Part shown: piece by piece, positions 22,896-31,279 of the stretch
Layout: the number at the start of each line of letters is the position of its first letter
Position numbering within the stretch: position 1 is the stretch's first letter
NCBI RefSeq assembly: GCF_040024445.1
Contig: NZ_CP157276.1
Location: 2,976,001 to 3,040,000, forward strand
Reading direction: 5' to 3'
DNA: 64,000 bases
Source: Prescottella soli
Lineage (GTDB): Bacteria; Actinomycetota; Actinomycetes; Mycobacteriales; Mycobacteriaceae
Notes under the pieces: generated by a model
What the model was told of the DNA's origin: nothing
Database searches by the model: none
Seen by the model: the letters and a program-made list of their open reading frames with translations, nothing else
Made by a program: the position numbers and the translations under genes

Positions 22896-23847
22896 TCAGC
22901 CGCCCACGAACGGACGCACCGGGACGCACGGCACCGGCCGCGGGTGGGCCGGATCCAGCGCGTTGAGGACGTGCCCGGCCGCGACGCGCGACGCGGCGAG
23001 GGCGAGATGGTCCGAGAAGTCCTGCGGGCACGCGTCCTGAACCACGATGTTGGTCGCGTTGGGCTCCTCGACGTAGCCACTCGTGTACGGCAGGATCAGC
23101 TCGTCGTAGCGGGTCATGATGTTGGTGTAGGTCACCTCGGGTGCGTAGACCCCGTCCTCATGCATCTTCGCGAGAAACTCGGAGCCGGGCAGGAACTGGG
23201 GGCATCCCTGGCAGAACGGGATGAGTCCGCGCGCGTCGTCGGGGGCCAGGTCGAGCAACCATCGTCCGTCACCGTTGGGTCCCGTCCCCAGCATCCCGTT
23301 CCAGAGTGGGACCAGGGGCACGTACTTGTCGACCTTCGCGGCGCCACCGAGGTACTTCACGAAGTAGTTGGGACGAGCCCTGCGAGACGCCGAGGATGTC
23401 GACCCGTGCGGCCCCGGTCGCCGCGAGGACCTCGTCGACGAAAGCACCGACCTGTGCGGCGTTGTCCTCCGCGTACCCCATCCCCCCCGATCGCGTTGAT
23501 CGGGTACGGCTGGTCCGCGTAGTTGCCGTAGGTGAGCGCGAAGACGCAGTAGCCCTCGTTGGCGAGCAGCGGCGCGAACGTGGTCCCCATGTTGAGGCGA
23601 TTCGCGCCCGTGCCGTGCACGAGCACGACGGGGTTGGGATGCTCCACGCTGGGGCGGCACGACCAGTCGTTGGACCCCGCGGCGGAGCCGCCCGGGTTCG
23701 TGAACTCGTCCTGCACGAAGAGGTAGTACGGAACGGGGTACGTCGGCGCGGCGTTGCCCGTCGTGGGCGACAACACCGCCGCGACCCAGGCGACGATCAG
23801 TCCGACGGCGACTCGCCAACCGCCCCGATACCTCGTTCGTGCCTCAT
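22896..23847 (-). pseudogene. Secreted class-2-like lipase, broken by at least two frameshifts
   Basis: Read across frames, this is an exported alpha/beta hydrolase. A signal-like segment (VAVGLIVAWVAAVLSP) precedes NPVVLVHGTGANRLN, ANEGYCVFALTYGNYADQPYPINAIGG, the nucleophile elbow GVSQGS and the C-terminal PNYFVKYLGGAAKVDKYVPLVPLW... VQDACPQDF. The frame changes at a seven-C run (23482-23488), again near 23370-23380 beside the nucleophile, and probably once more between the ATG at 23847 and the signal segment. The ATG has GGGGAGGGG upstream. A single homopolymer change could be a sequencing error, but two or three argue for decay. It lies between the two rsmG copies. Confidence 0.75.
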
Positions 23848-23927
23848 CGGTTCCCCTCCCCGTTCGATTTGCTCACCCGAACGGTACGGGAGCGCCTGCG
23901 GCCGAGGGGCGGCATTCCGAGTTCCGA

Positions 23928-23943
23928 TGTTTCACATGAAACA
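23928..23943. promoter_or_regulatory. parS-like site
   Basis: TGTTTCACATGAAACA equals the 16-bp parS consensus except for one central base (CACATG for CACGTG), just upstream of the lipase pseudogene. Confidence 0.6.
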
Positions 23944-24190
23944 TGCTGTGCCGCAACGAGAAATGTGAATTGTTCAGAGTGGGCCATTCGTTCGGCGTCG
24001 AGGCCCTTGCCGGGACCCTGGACCGTTTCGTCACTGTGACAGTCAATTTCGATGTCGCTGACCGAACCGCCCCGACGGGCGACCGCGGAAGCTGTCCGGC
24101 CGCCCGTCCGGGCCTTCTCGCCGATGATCCGGATGTACCGCGGCGGCGCAGGACCCGCCCAGGCGTACCGAGCTCCGGTGGTGTCGACGA

Positions 24191-24206
24191 CGATTCACGT
24201 GAAACA
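24191..24206. promoter_or_regulatory. Degenerate parS site
   Basis: CGATTCACGTGAAACA has an intact right half and CACGTG centre, but three mismatches in the left half. Confidence 0.45.
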
Positions 24207-24321
24207 TCGCATCGTCGAGCCGCTCGACTCGGCAGTACCGATTCGCCCGCCGGAACATCGGCGCGGGCCGTCCGTATCCGAGGGGTTCGGCCGGTGCGCG
24301 GACGCGCGTGGATCGCGCCCG

Positions 24322-24337
24322 TGTTTCACGTGGAACC
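24322..24337. promoter_or_regulatory. parS-type site
   Basis: TGTTTCACGTGGAACC is the same variant as the sites at the two rsmG starts, 126 bp upstream of the rsmG2 coding sequence. Confidence 0.75.
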
Positions 24338-24436
24338 CGCGGGCCCGCATCCCGTCGCCGCCGCGCGAACCCCTCCCCTCCCCCGTCGATCCCGGTCCAC
24401 GTCGCACGGGTGACACGAAATACGGTGCCCGACTTG

Positions 24437-25018
24437 GTTGTGTGGTGGTGGGTTGGGGAGGATGTTTCACGTGGAACTGGTTGATGAGCAGTGGGATGTT
24501 GTCGGTGCGGCGGGGCGGGTGTTCGGTGAGCGGGTGGGGTTGGCGGAGGCGTATCACGCGTCGTTGGCGTCCGATGGTGTGGTGCGGGGGCTGATCGGTC
24601 CGCGGGAGGTGCCGCGGTTGTGGGTGCGGCATGTGCTCAATTGCGCGGTGTTGGGTGAGTTGGTGGGGGCCGGTGAGTCGGTGGTGGATGTGGGGTCGGG
24701 GGCTGGGTTGCCGGGGATTCCGTTGGCGATTGCGCGGCCGGATGTGCGGGTGACGTTGGTGGAGCCGCTGCTTCGTCGGTCGGTGTATTTGCAGGAGTTC
24801 GTGGATTCGGTGGGGTTGTCGAACGTGTCGGTCGTGCGTGGCCGTGCGGAACAGTCTGGGGTGGTGCAGGAGGTAGGGGGTGCCGATGTGGTGACCTCCC
24901 GTGCGGTGGCGCCGCTGGAGAAGCTGGTGCGGTGGTCGCTGCCGTTGGTGCGTGTCGGCGGTCGGATGCTCGCGTTGAAGGGTTCGAGTGCGGCGGAGGA
25001 GGTTTCCCGGGATCGCGC
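24437..25018 (+). repeat. Long direct repeat, copy B (rsmG2 5' part)
   Basis: The second copy of the 582-bp block at 22138-22719. Outside it, both the upstream sequence and the last ~120 coding bases differ from copy A, so this is not a simple tandem duplication with long flanks. Confidence 0.95.
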
Positions 25019-25142
25019 TTCCCTTGCGCGGTTGGGGGCTGGCAAGCTGGAGGTCGTCGAGTGCGGTGACGATGCACTGCCGGTGCCGACGATCGTGGTG
25101 AGCGCGGAGCGTGTTGCCCAACACGGTCGCCGGCACCGCTGA
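24462..25142 (+). CDS. rsmG: 16S rRNA (guanine-N7)-methyltransferase RsmG, copy 2
   Basis: A 226-residue protein, identical to copy 1 for its first ~186 residues (to EEVSRDRA) and then diverged: [38 protein letters not shown]. The SAM-binding motif and the parS-overlapping start are the same. It lies 70 nt upstream of parA, which is the ancestral rsmG-parA-parB position, so this is probably the original locus. The GTG at 24471 is an alternative start. Loss of RsmG activity is known to give low-level streptomycin resistance, so duplication would mask loss of one copy. Confidence 0.92.
   Translation: MFHVELVDEQWDVVGAAGRVFGERVGLAEAYHASLASDGVVRGLIGPREVPRLWVRHVLNCAVLGELVGAGESVVDVGSGAGLPGIPLAIARPDVRVTLVEPLLRRSVYLQEFVDSVGLSNVSVVRGRAEQSGVVQEVGGADVVTSRAVAPLEKLVRWSLPLVRVGGRMLALKGSSAAEEVSRDRASLARLGAGKLEVVECGDDALPVPTIVVSAERVAQHGRRHR
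24463..24478. promoter_or_regulatory. parS-type site overlapping rsmG2 start
   Basis: TGTTTCACGTGGAACT, identical to the rsmG1 site and part of the duplicated block. Confidence 0.8.
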
Positions 25143-25212
25143 GTTACGGGCTTTCGAGGGCTCGAGGGTTGAGAATTGCGTCATGAGTGGTCATCAAGTG
25201 AAGGAGCAGTAG

Positions 25213-26238
25213 ATGTCGGCAGGAGCTGAATCCGCCGTTTCACGTGAAACGGTTTCACGGGAGGCGGTTTCACGTGAAGCTGCCACCCCGCCGGACTCGA
25301 CGGACGGCAGTCGAGATCAGGACTTTGCCCACTCCTCCCCCTACGCGGGAATCTCCCTCGCGGACACCCCGATCGGCGCGGCGGCGCAGCGCGCGAGTCA
25401 GGTGCTCCACCCCGGCTCGGTGACGCTGCCGAAGCCGCCGCAGCGGCGGGTGTTCACGATCGCCAACCAGAAGGGCGGCGTCGGCAAGACGACGTCGACG
25501 GTGAATCTGGCGTCGGCGCTCGCGATCCAGGGGCTCACGGTGTTGGTCGTCGACCTCGATCCACAGGGCAACGCGAGCACCGCGCTCGGCATCCCGCACA
25601 CGTCGGGGACGCCGTCGAGCTACGAACTGCTCCTCGGCGAGGTGACCGCGAAGGAAGCGATTCAGCAGAGCCCGCACAACGAGCGTCTCTACTGCATCCC
25701 CGCCACGATCGATCTCGCCGGCGCCGAGATCGAACTCGTGTCGATGGTCGCGCGCGAGAACCGACTCAAGAACGCGCTCTCCCCGGCGGCCCTCTCCGAC
25801 CTCGACGCCGACTTCATCCTGATCGACTGCCCGCCGTCTCTGGGACTGCTCACCGTCAACGCGATGGTCGCGGCGAGGGAGGTGCTGATCCCGATCCAGT
25901 GCGAGTACTACGCACTCGAGGGCGTCGGGCAGCTGCTGCGCAACATCGAGCTGGTGCAGGCCCACCTGAACCCGGAGCTGCACGTCTCCACCGTCCTGCT
26001 GACGATGTACGACGCGCGTACCAAGCTCGCCGACCAGGTGGCCGAGGAGGTGCGCAAGCACTTCGGCGACGCGGTCCTGCGCGCGGTGATCCCGCGCTCG
26101 GTGAAGGTGTCGGAGGCGCCCGGCTACGGGATGACCGTCCTCGACTACGACCCCGGATCGAGGGGCGCGATGAGCTATCTCGATGCCGGCCGGGAACTCG
26201 CGGCACGCGGCATGTCCACCACGACGCAGGAGCAGTAG
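25213..26238 (+). CDS. parA: Chromosome partitioning ATPase ParA (Soj)
   Basis: A 341-residue Walker-type ATPase that moves ParB-bound origins. The deviant Walker A KGGVGKTT is at 87-94, followed by [15 protein letters not shown] and [17 protein letters not shown]. The N-terminal ~75 residues are disordered. Residues 9-23 read [15 protein letters not shown], a repeat imposed by three tandem parS-type sites within the coding sequence. ATG start with AAGGAGCAG upstream. Two bases separate it from parB. Confidence 0.96.
   Translation: MSAGAESAVSRETVSREAVSREAATPPDSTDGSRDQDFAHSSPYAGISLADTPIGAAAQRASQVLHPGSVTLPKPPQRRVFTIANQKGGVGKTTSTVNLASALAIQGLTVLVVDLDPQGNASTALGIPHTSGTPSSYELLLGEVTAKEAIQQSPHNERLYCIPATIDLAGAEIELVSMVARENRLKNALSPAALSDLDADFILIDCPPSLGLLTVNAMVAAREVLIPIQCEYYALEGVGQLLRNIELVQAHLNPELHVSTVLLTMYDARTKLADQVAEEVRKHFGDAVLRAVIPRSVKVSEAPGYGMTVLDYDPGSRGAMSYLDAGRELAARGMSTTTQEQ
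25236..25281. promoter_or_regulatory. Three tandem parS-type sites inside parA
   Basis: CGTTTCACGTGAAACG (25236-25251) is a perfect palindrome. GGTTTCACGGGAGGC (25251-25265) is a degenerate copy. GGTTTCACGTGAAGCT (25266-25281) has one arm mismatch. Their spacing is 15 bp, so each adds five codons in frame. Confidence 0.85.
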
Positions 26239-26240
26239 AG

Positions 26241-27395
26241 ATGGCGCAGACACGTAAGGGCGGACTCGGTCGTGGGCTCGCGGCACTGATCCCGACCGGG
26301 CCTGCGAACGGCGGACCGGGGCTGGGGAACGCGGCCGCGGATGTCATCATCGGCACCTCCGCTCCGACGGCCACCCCGGTCGACGGCGACGAGACGGTGG
26401 CCGCCGCTCCGGCCAAGCCGGCGCCCAAGGCCCCGCGGAAGACGGCCGCGAAGTCGGCCGCGAGCAAGACCGCGAAGGACACCGCGGAGTCCGCGAAGCA
26501 GCCGGCGAAGGACGCCGCCGAGGTCGTCGCGACCGCCCCGACCCCGGCGCCGCCGGTCCGCATCGACGAGGAACCCCTCTCCCCCGCCGGGGCGGTGTAC
26601 CACGAGATCGCGCCGCAGCTGATCGAGCCGAATCCCAAGCAGCCCCGCTCCGTCTTCGACGAGGAGGCTCTGGGCGAACTCGTCCACTCGATCCGCGAGT
26701 TCGGACTGATGCAGCCGATCGTGGTCCGCCGGGTCGGCCCCGATCAGTACCAGCTCGTCATGGGTGAGCGTCGCTGGCGCGCCAGCCAGATCGCCGGGCT
26801 CGAGACGATCCCGGCGATCGTCCGCGAGACCGCCGACGAGTCGATGCTGCGCGACGCGCTGCTGGAGAACATCCACCGCGTCCAGCTCAACCCGCTCGAA
26901 GAGGCGGCCGCGTATCAGCAGCTGCTCGAGGAGTTCGAGGTCACCCACGAGGAACTGGCCGCGCGGATCGGACGCTCCCGCCCTGTCGTGACGAACATGA
27001 TCCGTCTGCTCAAGCTCCCGATTCCGGTGCAGCGCCGGGTGGCGGCCGGCGTGCTGTCGGCCGGACACGCACGCGCCCTGCTGTCCCTCGAGGCCGGCGC
27101 GGACGCCCAGGAGGTCCTCGCCGCCCGCATCGTGGCGGAGGGCATGTCGGTCCGGGCGACCGAGGAAGCGGTCATGCTCGCCAACCGCGAGGGCCCCTCC
27201 CCTACCCCACCGGTGAAGCGGAAGCCGATCCAGATGCCGGGTCTGCAGGACGTCGCGGAACGCCTGTCGAACTCGTTCGACACCCGGGTGACGGTGAGCC
27301 TCGGCAAGCGTAAGGGCAAGATCGTCGTGGAGTTCGGGTCGGTCGACGACCTGGAGCGCATCGTGACGATGATGGAGAAGCAGTCGGACAACTGA
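26241..27395 (+). CDS. parB: Chromosome partitioning protein ParB (Spo0J)
   Basis: A 384-residue CTP-dependent clamp that binds parS. It begins [18 protein letters not shown] (ParA-contact region). A long Lys/Ala-rich, histone-like linker follows (about 50-110; [17 protein letters not shown]). The ParB core has [27 protein letters not shown], the CTP-binding [21 protein letters not shown] and the helix-turn-helix [23 protein letters not shown]. The C-terminal dimerisation domain ends [16 protein letters not shown] at 26241, coupled to parA. Confidence 0.96.
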   Translation: MAQTRKGGLGRGLAALIPTGPANGGPGLGNAAADVIIGTSAPTATPVDGDETVAAAPAKPAPKAPRKTAAKSAASKTAKDTAESAKQPAKDAAEVVATAPTPAPPVRIDEEPLSPAGAVYHEIAPQLIEPNPKQPRSVFDEEALGELVHSIREFGLMQPIVVRRVGPDQYQLVMGERRWRASQIAGLETIPAIVRETADESMLRDALLENIHRVQLNPLEEAAAYQQLLEEFEVTHEELAARIGRSRPVVTNMIRLLKLPIPVQRRVAAGVLSAGHARALLSLEAGADAQEVLAARIVAEGMSVRATEEAVMLANREGPSPTPPVKRKPIQMPGLQDVAERLSNSFDTRVTVSLGKRKGKIVVEFGSVDDLERIVTMMEKQSDN

Positions 27396-27510
27396 CCGAT
27401 ACGTCACAGTGACGTTACGGGTGTGGCTGGAGGGGTCCGGTTCCGCACCGGCATCCGAAAGCGATTGCCCCTCCTACCCGTTCGGCGGCAAAATGCGCTG
27501 CCGCGCTGAG

Positions 27511-27549
27511 GACGGAACTATCCCCTATTCTGGAGGGGATAGTTCCGTC
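27511..27549. terminator. Perfect 15-bp hairpin between parB and the GNAT gene
   Basis: Arms 27511-27525 (GACGGAACTATCCCC) and 27535-27549 are exact reverse complements around a 9-nt loop. There is no T-run. It is either a parB terminator or an operator or attenuator for the acetyltransferase gene 62 nt downstream. Confidence 0.6.
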
Positions 27550-27610
27550 GAGGCGGGTGTGACTCCCCGAGTGGTCATGGAGGCTGGGGGCATGGAGGCT
27601 GGCGTACACG

Positions 27611-28300
27611 GTGTCGACTAGCGTCACGTCACTCACTCTGGACGGTCTCGACAAGCTGTCCTCCCACGCCCGGCGATGCGTCTTCTGGGAGATGGATCCG
27701 GCCGCCGTCCGTACCTCGCGCGACTTCTACGACCCCGAGTTCGAGAAGGAAGCATGGCTGTCGATGGTCATGCTCGAATGGGGTTCCTGCGGCCAGGTGG
27801 CCCTCGTCGACGACAAACCCGCCGGCTGCGCTCTGTACGCCCCGCCGAGCATGGTGCCGCGCGCCGACCTGTTCCCCACCTCCCCCGTCAGTGCCGACGC
27901 CGTCCTGCTCACGACGATGCGACTGGAACCCATCGGCGACGAGTACGGACTGGGCGCGACCCTGATCCAGGCCGCCGTCGCCGATCTGGTGCGCCGCGGC
28001 GTGCGGGCGCTCGAGGCCTTCGGCATCCGCGCCGACGCGGACCGCGCGGTGAGCGGCGTCCCGTCGGCCACCGCGGCCCGCGAATGCTCCCCGCAGGAGT
28101 GCATGATCAGCGCCGACTTCCTCGAGGACGTCGGATTCGAGGTGGTCGCACCCCATCACCGGTTCCCGCGCCTGCGACTCGAACTCGACCGCGACCACCT
28201 GTGGAAGGCGGACGTCGAGGCGGCCCTGGATCGGCTCCTGGAGTCCGCGGCCCTGTCGATGGTCGACATCGGCGAACGAAGCCCCGTAGCGGTCTGCTAG
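27611..28300 (+). CDS. GNAT-family N-acetyltransferase (Rv3916c-like)
   Basis: A 229-residue protein in the conserved slot between parB and cwlM, matching the position of Rv3916c. Acetyl-CoA-binding motif A is recognisable in MRLEPIGDEYGLGATLIQAAVADLVRRGVRALEAFG. The N-terminal HARRCVFWEMDPA is well conserved in this family. The GTG start has GGAGG about 12 nt upstream. The substrate is unknown. Confidence 0.8.
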   Translation: MSTSVTSLTLDGLDKLSSHARRCVFWEMDPAAVRTSRDFYDPEFEKEAWLSMVMLEWGSCGQVALVDDKPAGCALYAPPSMVPRADLFPTSPVSADAVLLTTMRLEPIGDEYGLGATLIQAAVADLVRRGVRALEAFGIRADADRAVSGVPSATAARECSPQECMISADFLEDVGFEVVAPHHRFPRLRLELDRDHLWKADVEAALDRLLESAALSMVDIGERSPVAVC

Positions 28301-28340
28301 GACCCTCTACGGGCCCCGTCCCGTCGCCTGTGGCGCGACG

Positions 28341-29543
28341 TCAGCGGCCGCGCTCGGCGTCCGCCAGTTCCTCGGCGAGCAGTTCGGCGAACGTGAACGT
28401 CCCGGTGGGCGCGTCGTCCTGGCCCAGCAGGTACAGCCGCTTGACCGCGATGAGGATCGCCTCGGCGATCGTGTCGCGCAGACGCGGATCGGTGAGCACG
28501 GCGACGTCGGAATCGCTTGTCAGATAACCGATGTCGACCTGCACCGTCGGCATCTTGGTGAGCCGCAACAGATCCCAGGTACGACCATGAGTTCTGCAGT
28601 CCCGCAACGGAGTTCGCGCAACGATCTCGCGCTGGATGAAGCCCGTGAGGATCTGCCCGATCATCGACGTGGAACCGTGCGAGTTGCCGAAGTGGAAGCT
28701 CGCCACACCGCTCGCGGCGGGGCTCGCGTGGCTGTCGCACCGCAGCGAGATCATGAGGTCGGCGTCGAACCCGTTGGACGTCTCGGCACGCTCGGCCTCG
28801 CTCGGGTTGGCGTGATGTGGACGCGACAGGAAGGTCTCCATGCCCGTCGCCGCCATCCGCCCCTCGAGCCGGCTCGCGAGGTCCCACAGGATCTCGGCCT
28901 CGCTCATCGGCCCGTTCGGGGTCCGCACGATCAGGCCGCTGTCCGGGCCGCCGAGGCCCGGATCGATCACGATCCGCTTACCGCTCAGTTGCGGACCCGA
29001 CCTGCGGACCAGCTCCTCCTCGCTGATCGCGTGCGGCGAACCGCCCGAGACGCGGGTGCCGAGCAACTCCAGCGACCGCAGCGTCGCCGGGCCGCAGATG
29101 CCGTCCGCGGCGATGCCGATCTCGCGCTGGAACGAGCTCAGCGCCTCGTGCGTCTGCGGGCCGAAATAGCCGTCGACGCGCCCGATGTAGAAGCCCAGGT
29201 CCTGCAGGCGGGTCTGCAGGTGCGCGACGTCGTCGCCGTACAGCGGGGCGGACAGCTGGTAGATGAGGGTGCGGGCACCGAGCCGGTACGACGCCTCCTT
29301 GAGGGAGCGGTACGTCGCCGGGCCGACGATGCCGTCGACGAGCAGGCCGCGCTGCTGCTGGAACGCGCGGACCGCGGAATCGAGGTGGTGGTCGAACACG
29401 GCGTCGGGGGCCACCCAGTGCGAGCCGTTGACGGTCTCGCGGTGCGTCTCCGCCACACCGTTGTGGAGGAATCCCAGGCCGGTCAAAGTACCCCGGATCT
29501 CGGCGACGGCGGGGCCGTGGTCGCCGTGACGGAGTAGCTGCAT
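28341..29543 (-). CDS. cwlM: CwlM-like amidase-fold peptidoglycan regulator
   Basis: A 400-residue protein with two N-terminal peptidoglycan-binding domains (HGDHGPAVAEIRGTLTGLGFL... DGIVGPATYRSL; and YGDDVAHLQTRLQDLGFYIG... DGICGPATLRSLELLG). A C-terminal amidase_3 domain follows (IVIDPGLGGPDSG, SLRCDSHASPAASGVASFHFG). The mycobacterial homologue lacks a signal peptide, is phosphorylated by PknB and activates MurA. No signal peptide is visible here either. The ATG at 29543 gives MQLLRHGDHGP. It converges with the GNAT gene and lies downstream of trxA. Confidence 0.9.
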   Translation of the reverse strand: MQLLRHGDHGPAVAEIRGTLTGLGFLHNGVAETHRETVNGSHWVAPDAVFDHHLDSAVRAFQQQRGLLVDGIVGPATYRSLKEASYRLGARTLIYQLSAPLYGDDVAHLQTRLQDLGFYIGRVDGYFGPQTHEALSSFQREIGIAADGICGPATLRSLELLGTRVSGGSPHAISEEELVRRSGPQLSGKRIVIDPGLGGPDSGLIVRTPNGPMSEAEILWDLASRLEGRMAATGMETFLSRPHHANPSEAERAETSNGFDADLMISLRCDSHASPAASGVASFHFGNSHGSTSMIGQILTGFIQREIVARTPLRDCRTHGRTWDLLRLTKMPTVQVDIGYLTSDSDVAVLTDPRLRDTIAEAILIAVKRLYLLGQDDAPTGTFTFAELLAEELADAERGR

Positions 29544-29695
29544 GCTCGCGGGCCTTTCGTAGCGGACGTCGATCGATTCTCTCAGACGGCCCCGTCGCAT
29601 CGACAATCCACTAGGCCACAGTGTGACAAGGCTGTGGTGGCAGTCAGGTCACACTGTGGCCGGATTCCGGACTTACCGGACAGGGCGCGGAGGGG

Positions 29696-30019
29696 TCAGA
29701 GCACCTCGGCGAGATCCTTGAGGAGCGCCGCCTTGCCCTTCGCCCCGACGATGGTCTTGATCGGCTGGCCGCCCTGGAACAGGATCATCGTCGGGATCGA
29801 CATCACCTTGAATTCACCGGCCGCACTCGGGTTCTGGTCGATGTCCAGCTTCGCGACGGTGAGCTTGTCGGCGTGCTCACCGGCGATCTCCTCGAGCACC
29901 GGCGCGACCATCTTGCACGGTCCGCACCAGGTGGCCCAGAAGTCGACGAGCACCGGCTTGTCGGATTCGAGGACATCCTGCTTGAACGAGTCGTCGCTGA
30001 TGGTGATGGTGTTCGCCAC
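29696..30019 (-). CDS. trxA: Thioredoxin
   Basis: A 107-residue cytosolic thioredoxin with the active site WCGPC (Cys32, Cys35) in VDFWATWCGPCKMVAP and the cis-proline segment MSIPTMILF. It reduces protein disulfides using electrons from the adjacent reductase. It lies 47 nt downstream of trxB, in one operon. Confidence 0.97.
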   Translation of the reverse strand: MANTITISDDSFKQDVLESDKPVLVDFWATWCGPCKMVAPVLEEIAGEHADKLTVAKLDIDQNPSAAGEFKVMSIPTMILFQGGQPIKTIVGAKGKAALLKDLAEVL

Positions 30020-30066
30020 GGGATCCTCCTGGGATCTGGTCCGGATCGGGTTGAGGGTGGAGCGGA

Positions 30067-31056
30067 TCAGGCGTCGACGGCGACGGGCTCGCCCGCGGCC
30101 GCGAGGGTGTTGCCGGGGACGTCGCCCTGCTCGGCCAGCCAGCGCTCGGCGTCGATCGCCGCGGAGCAGCCGGTGCCTGCGGCGGTGATGGCCTGGCGGT
30201 AGGTGTGGTCCACCAGGTCGCCGGCGGCGAAGACGCCCTCCGCGGAGGTGGCGGTGGTCGGCGACTGCACCTGCACGTAGCCGGCCTCGTCGAGGTCGAC
30301 CTGGCCCTTGACGAGCTCGCTGCGCGGGTCGTGGCCGATCGCGACGAACATGCCGGTCACGTCGAGCGTGGACTGCTCGCCGGTGACGGTGTCGCGGATC
30401 GCCAGGCCGGTGACGCTGTTCTCGCCCAGGACCTCGACCGGCTCGGCGTTGGTGACGAAGCGGATCTTCTCGTTCGCCTTGGCGCGCTCGAGCATGATCC
30501 GGGAGGCACGGAACTCCTCGCGGCGGTGCACGAGGGTGACGCTGCGGGCGAACTTGGTCAGGAAGGTGGCCTCCTCCATCGCGGAGTCACCGCCACCGAC
30601 CACGACGATGTCCTGGTCGCGGAAGAAGAAGCCGTCGCACGTCGCGCAGGCGCTCACACCGCGGCCGAGGAGCTTCTCCTCACCGGGGATGCCGAGGTAG
30701 CGGGCGGCGGCGCCCATCGCGAGGATGACGGCGCGGGCGTAGTAGGTCTCGCCGTTCGCGACGACCGTCTTGACCGGGCCGGACAGCTCGATCTCCTCGA
30801 CGTCCTCGGTGCGGATGTCGGCACCGAAGCGCTTGGCCTGCTCGCGCATCTCGTCCATCAGGTCCGGGCCCATGATGCCCTCGCGGAAGCCCGGGAAGTT
30901 CTCCACCTCGGTGGTGGTCATCAGCGAGCCGCCGAACTGGGTGCCCTCGAACAGGAGGGGCTCGAGTTCCGCGCGGGCGGCGTAGACACCGGCGGTGTAT
31001 CCGGCCGGTCCCGAGCCGACGATGATGAGATCACGGACCGTGGTCGGAGTAGTCAT
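30067..31056 (-). CDS. trxB: Thioredoxin reductase
   Basis: A 329-residue FAD/NADPH disulfide reductase. FAD motif [10 protein letters not shown] (14-23), redox pair C137-A-T-C140, NADPH motif [12 protein letters not shown] and the C-terminal FAD motif [15 protein letters not shown]. It transfers electrons from NADPH to thioredoxin. ATG at 31056. A SigH/SigR-like promoter lies about 100 nt upstream. Confidence 0.97.
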   Translation of the reverse strand: MTTPTTVRDLIIVGSGPAGYTAGVYAARAELEPLLFEGTQFGGSLMTTTEVENFPGFREGIMGPDLMDEMREQAKRFGADIRTEDVEEIELSGPVKTVVANGETYYARAVILAMGAAARYLGIPGEEKLLGRGVSACATCDGFFFRDQDIVVVGGGDSAMEEATFLTKFARSVTLVHRREEFRASRIMLERAKANEKIRFVTNAEPVEVLGENSVTGLAIRDTVTGEQSTLDVTGMFVAIGHDPRSELVKGQVDLDEAGYVQVQSPTTATSAEGVFAAGDLVDHTYRQAITAAGTGCSAAIDAERWLAEQGDVPGNTLAAAGEPVAVDA

Positions 31057-31157
31057 TCGGGCCTTCCTGTCCTTCTGAAGCTGTCCTGCGCTGCTGTCGT
31101 TCGCTGCTGCTCACACGAATTCGCCGGTGCGGCGCAGCTCGCGGAGTCGGTCAGGTC

Positions 31158-31184
31158 AACAACAGATTAGTGGGTGTTGTTCCC
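31158..31184 (-). promoter_or_regulatory. SigH/SigR-type promoter of trxB-trxA
   Basis: On the minus strand, GGGAAC (31184-31179) is followed 18 nt later by GTT (31160-31158). This matches the thiol-stress sigma consensus GGAAY-N18-GTT. Mycobacterial trxB2 is controlled by such a promoter. Confidence 0.6.
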
Positions 31185-31220
31185 AGCGTCGGGCCGGCGC
31201 ACTCGACCGGCGCTGTCGAA

Positions 31221-31236
31221 CGTTTCACGTGGAACC
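31221..31236. promoter_or_regulatory. Outlying parS-type site
   Basis: CGTTTCACGTGGAACC lies in the trxB-tetR gap, 6 kb beyond the parA cluster. It differs from the rsmG-type site only at the edge bases. Confidence 0.7.
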
Positions 31237-31279
31237 GCCGATGTGGAGCGAGTCATAGGCTCGCGGCGGCGTCCGGCGG

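Larger units (their letters stand above)
23848..24436. other. Non-coding parS-bearing stretch between lipase pseudogene and rsmG2
   Basis: About 590 bp with no recognisable gene; the overlapping GC-rich reading frames on both strands have no family signature. It holds one good and two degenerate parS sites. It may be a ParB-loading centromere segment or the remnant of whatever event duplicated rsmG. Confidence 0.5.

Noticed and set aside
23943-24413. Possible small genes between the lipase pseudogene and rsmG2
   Set aside because: Several overlapping frames on both strands, no ribosome-binding sites, no recognisable sequence; parS sites better explain the region.
22138-25018. Assembly duplication as the sole explanation for two rsmG copies
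   Set aside because: The copies have different flanks and different, both sensible, 3' coding ends, which a simple collapse or duplication error would not create. Still needs long reads.
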